Shown piece by piece: positions 41,766-50,662 of a DNA stretch of 64,000 bases (its first letter is position 1; each line of letters starts with the position of its first letter). The position numbers and the translations under genes were made by a program. The DNA is from Streptomyces sp. CB00455. Its GTDB lineage: Bacteria > Actinomycetota > Actinomycetes > Streptomycetales > Streptomycetaceae. A model generated the notes under the pieces. It worked only from the letters and a program-made list of their open reading frames with translations. It ran no database searches and had not been told where the DNA came from. The stretch is from NCBI RefSeq assembly GCF_001905445.1, contig NZ_LIVQ01000010.1:1-64000 (forward strand), in the 5' to 3' direction.

Positions 41766-43292
41766 TCAGGCGAAGAAGCCCTGGCCGGGTGTGAAGATGT
41801 TGTTGGGGTCGAACTTCTTCTTGGCGTTGACGAAGCCGCTCCAGCGGTTGCCGAAGTGCTTTTGCCAGTCCGCGCCCGTCATCGGGATGGATCCCACCAG
41901 GTAGCGCTTGGCGCCACTGGCCACCGCGAGGTCGTACAGGCGGCGGTTCTGGTCGATCATGCCCTGGATGTTGGGCTCGCCCGGGTTCGGGAAGCGCAGC
42001 AGGTCGAAGAGGTAGACCACGGACTCGTTGGGCATCATCGCCAGCGGCCGCTTGATCTTCGACGTGTAGAACGGGTAGAAGAGCAGGAACCCGCCGCCGA
42101 GCGAGTTCGCGTCCAGCTCCTGCTCCACGCGCTTCATGAACGCCTTGGTCTTCGAGGCGGGGAGGAACATGCTCAGCCACGGCTTGGGCGTGTACCAGTG
42201 GCCGCCCTCCTTCAGGATCGCCTCGTAGGCGTCGAGCCGGAACATGTAGTCCCGGAACGACACGTCCTCGATGACCGCGTCCGCGCGGACGTCCTTCAGG
42301 TCGCACAGCAGCTTGTTCCGGTTCGGCGGCGTCGTGTTGTAGGTGGCGCCGACCTCCAGCTTGTACCGCCAGCCCGAGTTGTCCGGGGTGCGCAGCATCT
42401 CACCGGCGTGGACCTGGAACCGGCCGTCGGCCAGCACCTTCTCCGAGTCGGCGAGGTACTGCTCGACCGTGTTGTAGAACAGGCTGAAGATGACCGCCCG
42501 CTGGGGCGCCGGGATCAGCTTGACGGTCGCCCGCACGATGATGCCGACCTGGCCGCCGCCCGACAGCGCCGCGTTGAACAGCTCCGAGCGCTGCGAGGCG
42601 CTGGCCGTGACGAGCTTGCCGTCACCGGTGATGATGTCGATCGACTGCACCGTGTCGCACAGCAGGCCGTACCGCTGCACGGTGCCGCCGATACCACCGA
42701 TGCTGATGGTGCCGCCGACCGAGATGTACAGGTAGTCGGGCAGCGCCGGCGGGGTCTTGCCCACCAGCAGGGCGGCGTCGGTCAGCTGCCCCCATGTCAC
42801 CCCGGCCTCGACCACCGCGCTGTCGTTGCCGAGGGACAGGATCTTCGACATGCCCTTGGCGTCGATGGAGATGCCGCCGGGGACGCGCGCCTGGCCGTAG
42901 ACCGAGTGCGACTCGATGTCGTTTCCGGTGCCGCCCTGGCCGTTGACGGCGACCTTGATGTTGTTCGCACGGGCGTAGTTGACGATCTTGACGATGTCGT
43001 CGATGCCACCGGGACGCAGCACCGCCCACGGCTTGCTCGCGGCGCCGTCGAAGAGGTGCCCGAAGTCGTTGGCGAAGGCGTCGACCGTGGCGGGCGTCGT
43101 CTCCAGGGTGCCGACCAGTCCCGGCACCGGCACGACATCGGAGTTGCCGGCGGCTTCGGCGGCCGTGGCCCAGGTCTGGTCCACGGCGTTCCAGCCGACG
43201 ACGGCGACGGCCGTGGCCGCCATTCCGCCGAGGATGCGGCGGCGGGAGGGCTCGGCGGTGGTGCCCGCCTCGGTTCTGGGGGTGCTGCTCAT
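41766..43292 (-). CDS. Tat-exported FAD-linked oxidase, cytokinin-dehydrogenase-like
   Basis: 508 aa. A twin-arginine signal is present (PSRRRILGG and an Ala/Val-rich core to about residue 48), so the enzyme is exported. The FAD-binding type 4 domain follows (PWAVLRPGGIDDIVKIVNYA). ESHSVYGQARVPGG corresponds to GHSxxGQA in cytokinin dehydrogenases, where the His binds FAD covalently. Then come YISVGGTISIGGIGG and LFNAALSGGGQVGIIV. The C-terminal domain ends with FDPNNIFTPGQGF. Relatives oxidise amines or alcohols to imines or ketones. An extracellular last step, or activation outside the cell, is inferred. Confidence 0.88.
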   Translation of the reverse strand: MSSTPRTEAGTTAEPSRRRILGGMAATAVAVVGWNAVDQTWATAAEAAGNSDVVPVPGLVGTLETTPATVDAFANDFGHLFDGAASKPWAVLRPGGIDDIVKIVNYARANNIKVAVNGQGGTGNDIESHSVYGQARVPGGISIDAKGMSKILSLGNDSAVVEAGVTWGQLTDAALLVGKTPPALPDYLYISVGGTISIGGIGGTVQRYGLLCDTVQSIDIITGDGKLVTASASQRSELFNAALSGGGQVGIIVRATVKLIPAPQRAVIFSLFYNTVEQYLADSEKVLADGRFQVHAGEMLRTPDNSGWRYKLEVGATYNTTPPNRNKLLCDLKDVRADAVIEDVSFRDYMFRLDAYEAILKEGGHWYTPKPWLSMFLPASKTKAFMKRVEQELDANSLGGGFLLFYPFYTSKIKRPLAMMPNESVVYLFDLLRFPNPGEPNIQGMIDQNRRLYDLAVASGAKRYLVGSIPMTGADWQKHFGNRWSGFVNAKKKFDPNNIFTPGQGFFA

Positions 43293-43305
43293 CTGCGTGC
43301 GTCTC

Positions 43306-44868
43306 CTACTGGTGAGGTACCGGCTTGGTGCTGCGCACCCGGGAAGCGAGCTGGTACTCGCTCAGATCGAGGCGCTTGGTCCCGCGTCGGAAGCGCCAGG
43401 TGTACGTCGGGAAGATCGACGTGTTGCGGCCGTTGGCGTCGAGGTACCAGCTCTTGCAGCCGCCCGACATCCAGACCGTGCCTTCGAGGTGCTTGTCCAG
43501 CTTCTGGTTGTAGGCGTCCTGCGCCTCCTGCCGCACCTCGATGCTGGCCAGTCCCCGCTTCTGCGCCTGCTTCAGCGAATCCACGACGTACTGGACCTGC
43601 GCCTCGATCATCACGGTCTGGGAGGAGTGACCCAGCGCCGTGTTCGGACCGAGCAGCATGAAGAGGTTGGGGAAGCCGGCGATGGTCGTACCCCGGTGCG
43701 CGGACATGCCGTCCCGCCACGTCTCCCGCAGCTGGACGCCGCCCCTGCCCCAGATCCGCCGGGCGACCGGGCGGTCCGTGGCCTGGAAGCCGGTGCCCAG
43801 GATGATGGTGTCGACCTCGCGCTCCACACCGTCCGTGCCCACGATCGACTTGGGCCGGACCTCGGCGATCCCGTCCGTGACGATCTCCACATTGGGCTGC
43901 TGGATCGCCGGGTACCACGTGTTGGAGAACAGCAGGCGCTTGCACGCCACCAGGTAGTCCGGCGTCAGCTTGGCGCGCAGCGCCTCGTCCGGCACCGACT
44001 TCTCCAGGTGGTCGCTCGCCATCTTCTGGACCTTCTCGGCGAGCTTGGGGCGCTTCCAGAAGAAGGCAAGGATCTCCCGGCCCCACATGTTGAAGCCCCG
44101 CCGGAACTGCTGGTAGCCGGGCAGCGAGCGGAGCATCTTGGTGTGCAGCTCGCTGTTGGCCTTGTCCGGCTTCGGACCGATCCACGGGGGCGTGCGCTGG
44201 TACAGGTCCAGCTGCCCGACCTCGGGCTGGATCTTCGGCACGAACTGGATCGCTGAGGCGCCCGTGCCGATGACGGCGACGCGGCGGCCGGCCAGGTCGT
44301 GGTCGTGGTCCCAGTTCGAGGAGTGGAAGACCTTGCCCTCGAAGTCCGCCAGCCCCTTGATGTCCGGTACGGCCGCCTCGCTGAGGTAGCCGGTGCCGGT
44401 GACCAGGAACTGGGCGGTGTACTCGCCCTGCGAGGTCTGGATCTTCCAGTGCCGCTCGCCCTCGTCCCAGCGGGCGGCTTCCAGCTCGTGCCCGAACCGG
44501 ATGTGCGGGCGCACGCCGAAACGGTCGGCCGTGTCGCGCAGGTACGCGAACAGCTCGTCGCGCGAGGCGAACGTCGACTTCCAGTTCGGGTTCCGTGCGA
44601 ACGAGAACGAGTAGAGGTGGGACATGACGTCGCACGCACAACCCGGATAGCTGTTGTCGCGCCAGGTGCCGCCGACCTCATCGGCCCGCTCGAACACCAG
44701 GAAGTCGTCGATGCCCGACTGCAGCAGCCGGACGGCGGTGCCGAGGCCCGAGAAGCCGGTGCCGATGACCGCGACCCGCAGGTGCCGGGTCGGGCCGCGG
44801 CCACCGGGAACCGTCTCGGTGCCCGTACGTGCTCCGCCGTCCTTGGCCGGCTCGAGAATGCTCGTCAC
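43306..44868 (-). CDS. Baeyer-Villiger-type flavin monooxygenase
   Basis: 520 aa. Two Rossmann motifs are visible (IGTGFSGLGTAVRL for FAD and VIGTGASAIQFVP for NADPH). GGTWRDNSYPGCACDV follows the first. The fingerprint FEGKVFHSSNWDHD lies between them, in line with the class B BVMO pattern FxGxxxHxxxW. It would insert oxygen next to a ketone or oxygenate N or S atoms with NADPH and FAD. It shares an operon with the FAD oxidase (13 bases apart) and the methyltransferase (10 bases). Substrate unknown. Confidence 0.9.
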   Translation of the reverse strand: MTSILEPAKDGGARTGTETVPGGRGPTRHLRVAVIGTGFSGLGTAVRLLQSGIDDFLVFERADEVGGTWRDNSYPGCACDVMSHLYSFSFARNPNWKSTFASRDELFAYLRDTADRFGVRPHIRFGHELEAARWDEGERHWKIQTSQGEYTAQFLVTGTGYLSEAAVPDIKGLADFEGKVFHSSNWDHDHDLAGRRVAVIGTGASAIQFVPKIQPEVGQLDLYQRTPPWIGPKPDKANSELHTKMLRSLPGYQQFRRGFNMWGREILAFFWKRPKLAEKVQKMASDHLEKSVPDEALRAKLTPDYLVACKRLLFSNTWYPAIQQPNVEIVTDGIAEVRPKSIVGTDGVEREVDTIILGTGFQATDRPVARRIWGRGGVQLRETWRDGMSAHRGTTIAGFPNLFMLLGPNTALGHSSQTVMIEAQVQYVVDSLKQAQKRGLASIEVRQEAQDAYNQKLDKHLEGTVWMSGGCKSWYLDANGRNTSIFPTYTWRFRRGTKRLDLSEYQLASRVRSTKPVPHQ

Positions 44869-44878
44869 GTCGGCCTCC

Positions 44879-45775
44879 TTAGCGGCGCGTGATGGTGACG
44901 CGGAAGTTGTTGAAGAACTTGTCCTCGAGCGTGTAGGCGAAGATGTCGAGGTAGCGCTCGAAGCGGGAGACGACCTCTTCGCCCTCCAGGGCGACGGCCT
45001 CGTCGCGGCGCTCGGCCAGCAGGACCAGCCACGCGCGGCAGGCCATCGCGAAGGACTCGCGCTCGTTGACGATCTCGTCGATCTCGAAGAGACCCTCGGC
45101 GGCGGCGCTCAGCTCGCTCAGGTGCGGGATGTGGCAGCCCTCGAACTCGGAGCGCTGGAGGAACTTCAGGTCGTCGAGGAGCGCACGGTTCATCGGCAGC
45201 GCCTCGGCGGTCATGGTGTGCAGCACGAACTTCGCGCCCGGGTTGAGGGCGTTCGCGACCTGCTGGAAGAAGTACCGGTAGCGCTTGGTGCGCTCCTTGG
45301 GCGGCAGGTTCGAGGAGACGAAGTGCTCCAGCGCGTTGATGCAGAACGCCGCGTCGTACTTCTCGCTGTCGTCCGCGACCTTGTAGTCCGCCCAGCTCTG
45401 GACCAGCGTCGTGATGCGCGGGTTGTCGAGGCCGGCGATGAAGGCCTCCTGAGTGCGGGACAGGGTCAGGCCGACGGCCTGCTCCGCGCCGTGCACGGTG
45501 GTGAGGCGGTTGAGCATGGTGCCCCAGCCGCAGCCGATGTCCAGGACGCGCTTGGCACCGCCGGTCGCCACGTTCGCGAGCTCGGCGAACTTGTCGAGCT
45601 TGCGCTCCTGCGCCTCGTCCAGGGTGGCGACCAGGTCCTCGCCTTCCTCCCAGTAGCCGCCCGAATACATCATCGTGGGGCCCAGCAGGAGCCGGTAGAA
45701 ATCGTTGCTGACCTCATAGTGGTGCCTGATCGCATCGACCTCGGGGTCCACCGACTTGGGGGCGACCGTTGTCAT
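44879..45775 (-). CDS. cyclopropane-fatty-acid-synthase-like SAM methyltransferase
   Basis: 298 aa. It begins with the CFA-type segment IRHHYEVSNDFYRLLLGPTM, then MYSGGYWE, the SAM loop VLDIGCGWGTM, LTLSRTQ and FCINALEHF. It belongs to the PF02353-like group (CFA synthases, mycolic acid and tuberculostearic acid methyltransferases, and some C-methyltransferases of secondary metabolites). The His/Glu/Tyr bicarbonate site of true CFA synthases is not obvious, so transfer to another carbon or nitrogen is possible. First gene of the leftward operon; divergent from the ACP. Confidence 0.87.
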   Translation of the reverse strand: MTTVAPKSVDPEVDAIRHHYEVSNDFYRLLLGPTMMYSGGYWEEGEDLVATLDEAQERKLDKFAELANVATGGAKRVLDIGCGWGTMLNRLTTVHGAEQAVGLTLSRTQEAFIAGLDNPRITTLVQSWADYKVADDSEKYDAAFCINALEHFVSSNLPPKERTKRYRYFFQQVANALNPGAKFVLHTMTAEALPMNRALLDDLKFLQRSEFEGCHIPHLSELSAAAEGLFEIDEIVNERESFAMACRAWLVLLAERRDEAVALEGEEVVSRFERYLDIFAYTLEDKFFNNFRVTITRR

Positions 45776-45980
45776 CCTGATCCTCTTTCCTGCGTGTCCG
45801 GCGGGCCGTATTTCCGAATTCGCGTCCGAGGAAACCGGATGCCCCGCAAGGCGTGCGCAAGACGGGCAAAAATCGCGGTCCGGCGCCGTGTTGCGCCTTC
45901 CTTGCGGGGGCGCGGCTTTCATCACTCTCGAAAACAAGACACGCACTGCCGAGTTGCATTGCCGAGAGAGGACCGACCCC
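45776..45980. promoter_or_regulatory. divergent promoter between methyltransferase and ACP
   Basis: 205 bp with an AT-rich centre. CCCCGCAAGG (45842-45851) is mirrored by CCTTGCGGGG (45900-45909) over 48 nt. It must hold promoters for both operons and is a natural target for the SARP at 48.2 kb; I could not define a clear heptamer repeat. Confidence 0.55.
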
Positions 45981-46235
45981 ATGTCGCTGCCCACCATCGA
46001 AGAACTGGCGAGCCAGCTCGAGGCCGTCTCGGGTGCCGCGGAGGTCAGCCCCGACGCCCCGCTCCAGCACATCGCGGACGTCGACTCGCTGGACCTGATG
46101 GAGTGGCTGTACGGCTTCCAGAACCAGTACCCGCACATCCCGGCCGACGAGTCGCTCTTCGCGGACCTCGACGACACGACGACGCTGCGTGACGTGTACG
46201 CGAAGATCGTCGATCTCGCCCCGGCTCAGGCGTAG
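45981..46235 (+). CDS. acyl carrier protein
   Basis: 84 aa, ATG 45981 with GAGAGGACC upstream. The phosphopantetheine Ser is in IADVDSLDLMEWLYGF (DSL), flanked by the acidic helix 2. It carries the growing acyl chain for the KAS III and SDR encoded next. It is distinct from the second ACP at 54413, which is of the type charged by stand-alone AMP ligases. Confidence 0.92.
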   Translation: MSLPTIEELASQLEAVSGAAEVSPDAPLQHIADVDSLDLMEWLYGFQNQYPHIPADESLFADLDDTTTLRDVYAKIVDLAPAQA

Positions 46236-46246
46236 CGAGGGGTGAC

Positions 46247-47233
46247 GTGACCGGCTTCGACATCACCGGGTGGGGCATGTCCGTACCCGAACGCATCGTC
46301 ACCAGTGCGGAGCTCGCGACACGTTTCGGCGTGGACGAACACTGGGTCGTCAGCCGCTGCGGCATCCGTGAGCGGCGGGCGGTCAACCCGGGGCAGACCA
46401 CTGCCTCCCTGGCCGTCGAGGCCGGCCGGCGTGCGCTGGACAAAGCGGGGCTGACCGGCGCCGACATCGCCCACCTCATCGTCGCGACCGCCACGCCCGA
46501 GCAGCCGTCCCCGGCGACGTCCGCGTTCGTCCACCACGAACTGGGCATCTCGGGGAGCGCGCACGACGTCAACTCCGAGTGCGCGGGATTCGTCTACGGC
46601 CTCGTGTCCGCGATGGCCCTGATCGCCATCGACCCCCGGCCGATCCTGCTGATCGGCTCCGACACCCACACCCTGACGGCCAACCCGGCCGACCGCGACC
46701 TTTCCATCCTCGTCGGCGACGGCGCGGGCGCGGTCGTCCTGCAGCCGGGCGCGGAGAACCGGGTCAAGGCGTGGAACCTGGGCGCCGACGGCGCCTGCAC
46801 CGGCTCCCTCAAGGTGCTCGCCGGCGGCAGCCGGATGCCGACCACCGAGGAGACGGTGGCCGCGGGTCTGCACTACGCGCAGATCAACGGCAACGAGATC
46901 TACCTCAACGCCGTCCGGTACACCGTCCGTACGGTGCGCGAGACGCTGGAGAACGCCAAGGTGGACGCGGCCGACGTGGACCACGTCGTGCCGCACCAGG
47001 CCAACATCCGGATCATCAACTCGATCCTGTCGCACACCGGGCTCCGCCAGGAGGCCCTCATCACCAATCTCCAGAAGTACGGCAACACGGCTTCGGCGTC
47101 GATCCCGATCGCGCTGACCGAAGCCCTGGACGAGGGCCGGATCAAAGCCGGTGACAAGGTCCTCCTGGCCGGCTTCGGAGCCGGCATGACCTGGGGTTCG
47201 ATCCTGATGGAGTGGGGCGGTGTCGCGGCATGA
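46247..47233 (+). CDS. beta-ketoacyl-ACP synthase III (FabH-like)
   Basis: 328 aa from GTG 46247 (CGAGGGGTGAC upstream). The Cys-His-Asn triad is visible: DVNSECAGFVYG, VDHVVPHQANIRI and YGNTASASIP. The usual opening GWGMSVPERIVTSAEL and CGIRERR are present. KAS III enzymes start chains by joining an acyl-CoA to malonyl-ACP, or transfer acyl groups. It follows the ACP by 11 bases and overlaps the SDR by ATGA. It probably primes an acyl chain with a special starter. Confidence 0.93.
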   Translation: MTGFDITGWGMSVPERIVTSAELATRFGVDEHWVVSRCGIRERRAVNPGQTTASLAVEAGRRALDKAGLTGADIAHLIVATATPEQPSPATSAFVHHELGISGSAHDVNSECAGFVYGLVSAMALIAIDPRPILLIGSDTHTLTANPADRDLSILVGDGAGAVVLQPGAENRVKAWNLGADGACTGSLKVLAGGSRMPTTEETVAAGLHYAQINGNEIYLNAVRYTVRTVRETLENAKVDAADVDHVVPHQANIRIINSILSHTGLRQEALITNLQKYGNTASASIPIALTEALDEGRIKAGDKVLLAGFGAGMTWGSILMEWGGVAA

Positions 47234-47982
47234 GCAAGAACAGTGCGGGTCAGCGGCCCGAGTCCCCGGTCGCGCTGGTGACCGGTGCCTCGGGCGGCCT
47301 CGGCCAGGCCCTGGCGCTCGAACTGGACGCGCTCGGCTGCCGGGTCGCGGTCCACTACAACAGCGCCCGTCAGGCCGCCGAGGCCGTCCAGGAAAAGCTG
47401 GTGAACCCGTCGGTGCTGGTCACCGGTGACGTCGGTTCGTGGGAGGCCACCCAGGCCCTCCACGAACGGATCTGCGCCGAGCTCGGTCCGGTGGACGTAC
47501 TCGTCAACAACGGGGCCATCCGCAAGGACAGCCTGATGGCGATGCAGAACCCGGCGGACTGGGCGCAGGTCATCCAGACCAACCTGATCGGGTCGTTCCA
47601 CACCGCCCGGGTCTCGGTGCCGCACATGCTGCGCCAGCGGTGGGGCCGGGTGATCAACATCGTGTCCCCGTCGGGCATCATCGCGACGGCCGGCCAGACG
47701 GCGTACTCGGCGTCCAAGGCGGGTCTGATCGGCTTCACCCGCACGCTGGCCTCCGAGTGCGGCCGGCGCGGGGTGACGGTGAACGCGCTGTCCCCCGGCT
47801 TCATGATCACGGGTATGACGAACACCCTGCCGGACCGGGTGATCGAGGGCATGGAGGGCAAGGCCCCCATCCCCCGCTTCGTCACGGTCGAAGAGGTCGC
47901 CCGCAGCGCCGGCCTCTTCCTGGACCAGGACTGCATGACGGGCCAGGTCATCAGCATCGACAGCGGCGTGTCCATCACCTGA
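47230..47982 (+). CDS. FabG-like 3-oxoacyl-ACP reductase
   Basis: 250 aa from ATG 47230. SDR features: TGASGGLGQALALEL, LVNNGAIRKDSL (NNGA in place of NNAG), SPSGIIATAGQTAYSASKAG with Ser-Tyr-Lys, and the C-terminal ISIDSGVSIT. It reduces the beta-keto group made by KAS III on the ACP. Last gene of the ACP-KAS III-SDR trio. Confidence 0.9.
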   Translation: MSKNSAGQRPESPVALVTGASGGLGQALALELDALGCRVAVHYNSARQAAEAVQEKLVNPSVLVTGDVGSWEATQALHERICAELGPVDVLVNNGAIRKDSLMAMQNPADWAQVIQTNLIGSFHTARVSVPHMLRQRWGRVINIVSPSGIIATAGQTAYSASKAGLIGFTRTLASECGRRGVTVNALSPGFMITGMTNTLPDRVIEGMEGKAPIPRFVTVEEVARSAGLFLDQDCMTGQVISIDSGVSIT

Positions 47983-47994
47983 CCCGCGGTTCCC

Positions 47995-48040
47995 TCTCCC
48001 CGGCCCCGGCCCTCCCACCCCCCCAGGGGAGGCCGGGGCC
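47995..48040 (+). terminator. GC hairpin after the FabG-like gene
   Basis: CCCCGGCCCCGGCCCTCCC pairs imperfectly with GGGAGGCCGGGGCC across a C-rich loop. GATACGG and GGTATCCGGGC direct repeats follow at 48058-48130, without any gene. Confidence 0.6.
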
Positions 48041-48164
48041 GCTCGTCGTCGTCGCGTGCCGGTATCCGGGCGTGCCGGTATCCGGGCGAGCGGGGATACG
48101 GCGATACGGGGATACGGAGGGTACGGCGATACGGGCATCCTCGGGTTGCGGACCCGGGCGTGCG

Positions 48165-48201
48165 GAAGGCCGCCGCCGCGGAGTTCGCGGCGGCGGCCTT
48201 C
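48165..48201 (-). terminator. terminator of the 48.2-kb SARP gene
   Basis: Perfect 16-bp arms GAAGGCCGCCGCCGCG (48165-48180) and CGCGGCGGCGGCCTTC (48186-48201) with GAGTT loop, 10 bases past the SARP stop. Confidence 0.85.
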
Positions 48202-48210
48202 GCGCGGGGA

Positions 48211-49113
48211 TCAGGCGGCCGGGAAGGACGTCACCGGATGGGTGACGCAGCCGTGGTCGGCCAGGGAGCACGGACGGGGGGCCGGCGCGCGGTGGTCCAT
48301 CTCGAAGACCCCCATCAGCACCGGGTCCAGGCAGGTCACCGAGCGCGGGGCCGACCGGGGCTCCGGTGTGCGCAGCAGCTCCAGGTACGCCGCCTCCGTC
48401 TCCGGCGCCGGGTCGATCCCGAGCTCCTCCGCCAGCACCTCGCGCAGCTGCTGGTAACTGCGCAGCGCCTCGGCCCGGTTGCCGGCCCGGGTGTGGGCCG
48501 CCATCCGGCAGCGGTAGGCGCTCTCCCGGAACGGGGCCCGCCGGACCGCCTCCTCCGCGTAGCGCAGGGCGTGGTGCTCGTCGCCCAGCGCGGAAGAGGA
48601 GAGGCTCGCGGTCTCCAGCGCTTTCAGACGCAGCTCTTCGATCTGTTCGCGCATCGCGTTGACCCAGTCACCCTCGTGCGAGGGCAGGAACGAACCGCGC
48701 AGGTTCGACACCGCGCCGGCCGCGAGCTGCTGCGCCACGGCGTAGGCGCCCTCCGCGTACGCCTCCGCCGCCTCGGTCACCGCGGTCTCCGCGCACTCCA
48801 CGTCCACGGCGGCGTCCTGCGGTATCCGCAAGAGGTACCGGCCCCCCTGTGCGACCAGCGGAGTGACCCCCGGCTGGTCCTGCGGAGTCGTGACGAACGT
48901 ACGCACCCGGCTGACGAGGCTGCGCAGGGCCGAGGCCCAGGTGTCCGGCAGGCCCTCGGGCCATATGGTCTCGGCCAGTTGGTCACGGTCCGTACCCCCG
49001 GACCGTTCGAGGATCAGCCGGGCGAAGGCCACCTGCGCCTGGGCGCTCGACAGGTGTTGCGGCGCTGCTCCGTCCGGCTCGATCGTGACAAGACCTATGA
49101 GTCTGATCAGCAC
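48211..49113 (-). CDS. SARP-family activator within the main locus
   Basis: 300 aa. The N-terminal winged helix (LIRLIGLVTIEPDGAAP, LAETIWPEGLPDTWASALRS, SRVRTFV) and activator domain (VDVECAETAVTEAAEA to LAEELGIDPAPETEAAYLEL) are complete. It is only distantly related to the three SARPs at 18-29 kb. It lies in the middle of the biosynthetic locus, divergent from the 12-gene operon with a 294-bp gap, and is therefore the likely pathway-specific activator. The C-terminal tail has two Cys and several His. No TTA codon found. Confidence 0.9.
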   Translation of the reverse strand: MLIRLIGLVTIEPDGAAPQHLSSAQAQVAFARLILERSGGTDRDQLAETIWPEGLPDTWASALRSLVSRVRTFVTTPQDQPGVTPLVAQGGRYLLRIPQDAAVDVECAETAVTEAAEAYAEGAYAVAQQLAAGAVSNLRGSFLPSHEGDWVNAMREQIEELRLKALETASLSSSALGDEHHALRYAEEAVRRAPFRESAYRCRMAAHTRAGNRAEALRSYQQLREVLAEELGIDPAPETEAAYLELLRTPEPRSAPRSVTCLDPVLMGVFEMDHRAPAPRPCSLADHGCVTHPVTSFPAA

Positions 49114-49407
49114 TATGCACTCTCCGAAACGGTCGGCTTCCGGCCGTGTCCCCCTAGTTCGTGCGATTCAGAGGATACCGGCGGGCCGTCTCCGCATGTC
49201 AACAGCGGCCGGTAAAACATTCCTTCGCGAATGAAACCCGGGGTCTGGTCATTCCCTTTCGCTTTTCGAGTACTGCTGTGGTCCCGCTCTTGCGCCGCTA
49301 TTGCGCCCCACGAGTCTTAATGGAATTCCACTAGAGCCCGGCCGGAAGCACGGCAGAGCACCGATGGAGTTCCGGGTCCGCCGGACGATCGCGATGAGGA
49401 GAAGCAC
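49114..49407. promoter_or_regulatory. divergent promoter of SARP and 12-gene operon
   Basis: 294 bp, AT-richer than its surroundings (TAAAACATTCC, CTTAATGGAATTCCACTAG). CATTC-CTTCGC-GAATG lies at 49218-49233. GAGGAGAAGCAC leads into the operon. Probable site of SARP action; exact boxes not resolved. Confidence 0.55.
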
Positions 49408-50619
49408 GTGAACGCATCCGCCGCCTGGAGCCGACTCGAGCCGAAGCTGGCGTACTTCCGCGACCGCGTCCGGTCCCTGGAGTACGAGCCCAACCGCAAG
49501 AACAGCTTCGTGGCCTACACCGTCGAGCGGGATTCGGCGTACGCGGACCAGGACGGCCAGCGCCTGCTGATGATGTCCGGCTACAGCTACCTCGGCCTGG
49601 CCGGCGACGAGCGCGTCGTGTCGGCGGCCAAGGCCGCCGTCGACCGCTACGGCACCGGCAACCACGGGGTCCGCGCACTGGCCGGATCCACGCCGCTGCA
49701 CGAGGAGCTGGAGGCGGAGGTCGCCAAGTTCGCCGGCCGCGAGCAGGCCCTCGTCTTCGGCTCCGGCTACGCCGCGAACGTCGGCACCGTCGGCGCCATC
49801 GTCGGCCCCGGCGACACCGTCTTCATCGACAAGTACGACCACGCGAGCATCGTCGACGGCTGCAAGCTCTCCGGTGCCACGGTCACCCGTTTCCGCCACA
49901 ACGACGTCGCCCACCTGGAGCGCCGCCTCGCCGCCGCGCCCGACACCGGCGTCCGCCTGGTCATCGTCGACAGCGTCTACTCGATGGACGGCGACATCGC
50001 CCCCCTCGTCGACCTGCGCAAGGTCTGCGACGCCCACAACGCGCTGCTGATGGTCGACGAAGCCCACGCGCTCGGAGTCATCGGCGCCACCGGCAAGGGC
50101 ATCGAGGAGCACTTCGACTACGAGGTGAAGGTCGACGTCAAGCTCGGCACCCTCTCCAAGGCCATCCCCTCCATGGGCGGCTGGGTCGCCGGCTCGGCCG
50201 AGCTCATCCACCACCTCAAGTACGCGGCCCGCCCCTTCCTCTTCTCCGCGGCGCTCGGACCCGCCCAGGCCGCCGCCGCGCTGGAGTCCCTGCGGATCCT
50301 GCAGCGCGAACCGGAGCGCGTGGAATTCATCCAGCGCGAGTCCGAGCGCTTCCGCACCACCCTGCACGAGGCCGGCATGAGCACCGTCGACAGCGAGACC
50401 GCCGTCGTCCCGGTCATCGCCGGCTCCGACATCGCCGCCTACGACTACGCCACCGTGTGCCGCAAGAACGGCGTCATCGGCCTCCCCGTGGTCACCCCGG
50501 CCGTCCCCAACGACCTGGCCCGGCTGCGCATCGCCATCACCGCCGCCCACACCAAGGCCGACATCGACTTCGCCGCCGAGGCCTTCATCAAGTCGGCGCG
50601 CGAGTGCCGGATCATCTGA
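49408..50619 (+). CDS. alpha-oxoamine synthase (KBL/AONS/ALAS family)
   Basis: 403 aa from GTG 49408 with GAGGAG. Fold type I PLP enzyme: SGYSYLGLAGDERVV, GTGNHGVRALAGSTPLHEELE, VDEAHALGVIGATGKG, and the Schiff-base lysine in LGTLSKAIPSMGGW. The family condenses an amino acid (Gly, Ala, Ser) with an acyl thioester and releases CO2, giving an aminoketone. PigH/RedN-like members take acyl-ACP in bipyrrole synthesis. Here no carrier domain is fused, but two free ACPs are nearby. First gene of the 12-gene operon. Amino acid choice cannot be read. Confidence 0.9.
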   Translation: MNASAAWSRLEPKLAYFRDRVRSLEYEPNRKNSFVAYTVERDSAYADQDGQRLLMMSGYSYLGLAGDERVVSAAKAAVDRYGTGNHGVRALAGSTPLHEELEAEVAKFAGREQALVFGSGYAANVGTVGAIVGPGDTVFIDKYDHASIVDGCKLSGATVTRFRHNDVAHLERRLAAAPDTGVRLVIVDSVYSMDGDIAPLVDLRKVCDAHNALLMVDEAHALGVIGATGKGIEEHFDYEVKVDVKLGTLSKAIPSMGGWVAGSAELIHHLKYAARPFLFSAALGPAQAAAALESLRILQREPERVEFIQRESERFRTTLHEAGMSTVDSETAVVPVIAGSDIAAYDYATVCRKNGVIGLPVVTPAVPNDLARLRIAITAAHTKADIDFAAEAFIKSARECRII

Positions 50620-50662
50620 CCGCCCTCACGACGAACGCCCTTACGCCTTAGGGAGCAGACAC

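Noticed and set aside
49408..50619. ALAS making 5-aminolevulinate for a C5N unit
   Set aside because: The C5N route needs an amide synthetase and an acyl-CoA ligase for ALA; none is present, and the ligase here is paired with a carrier.
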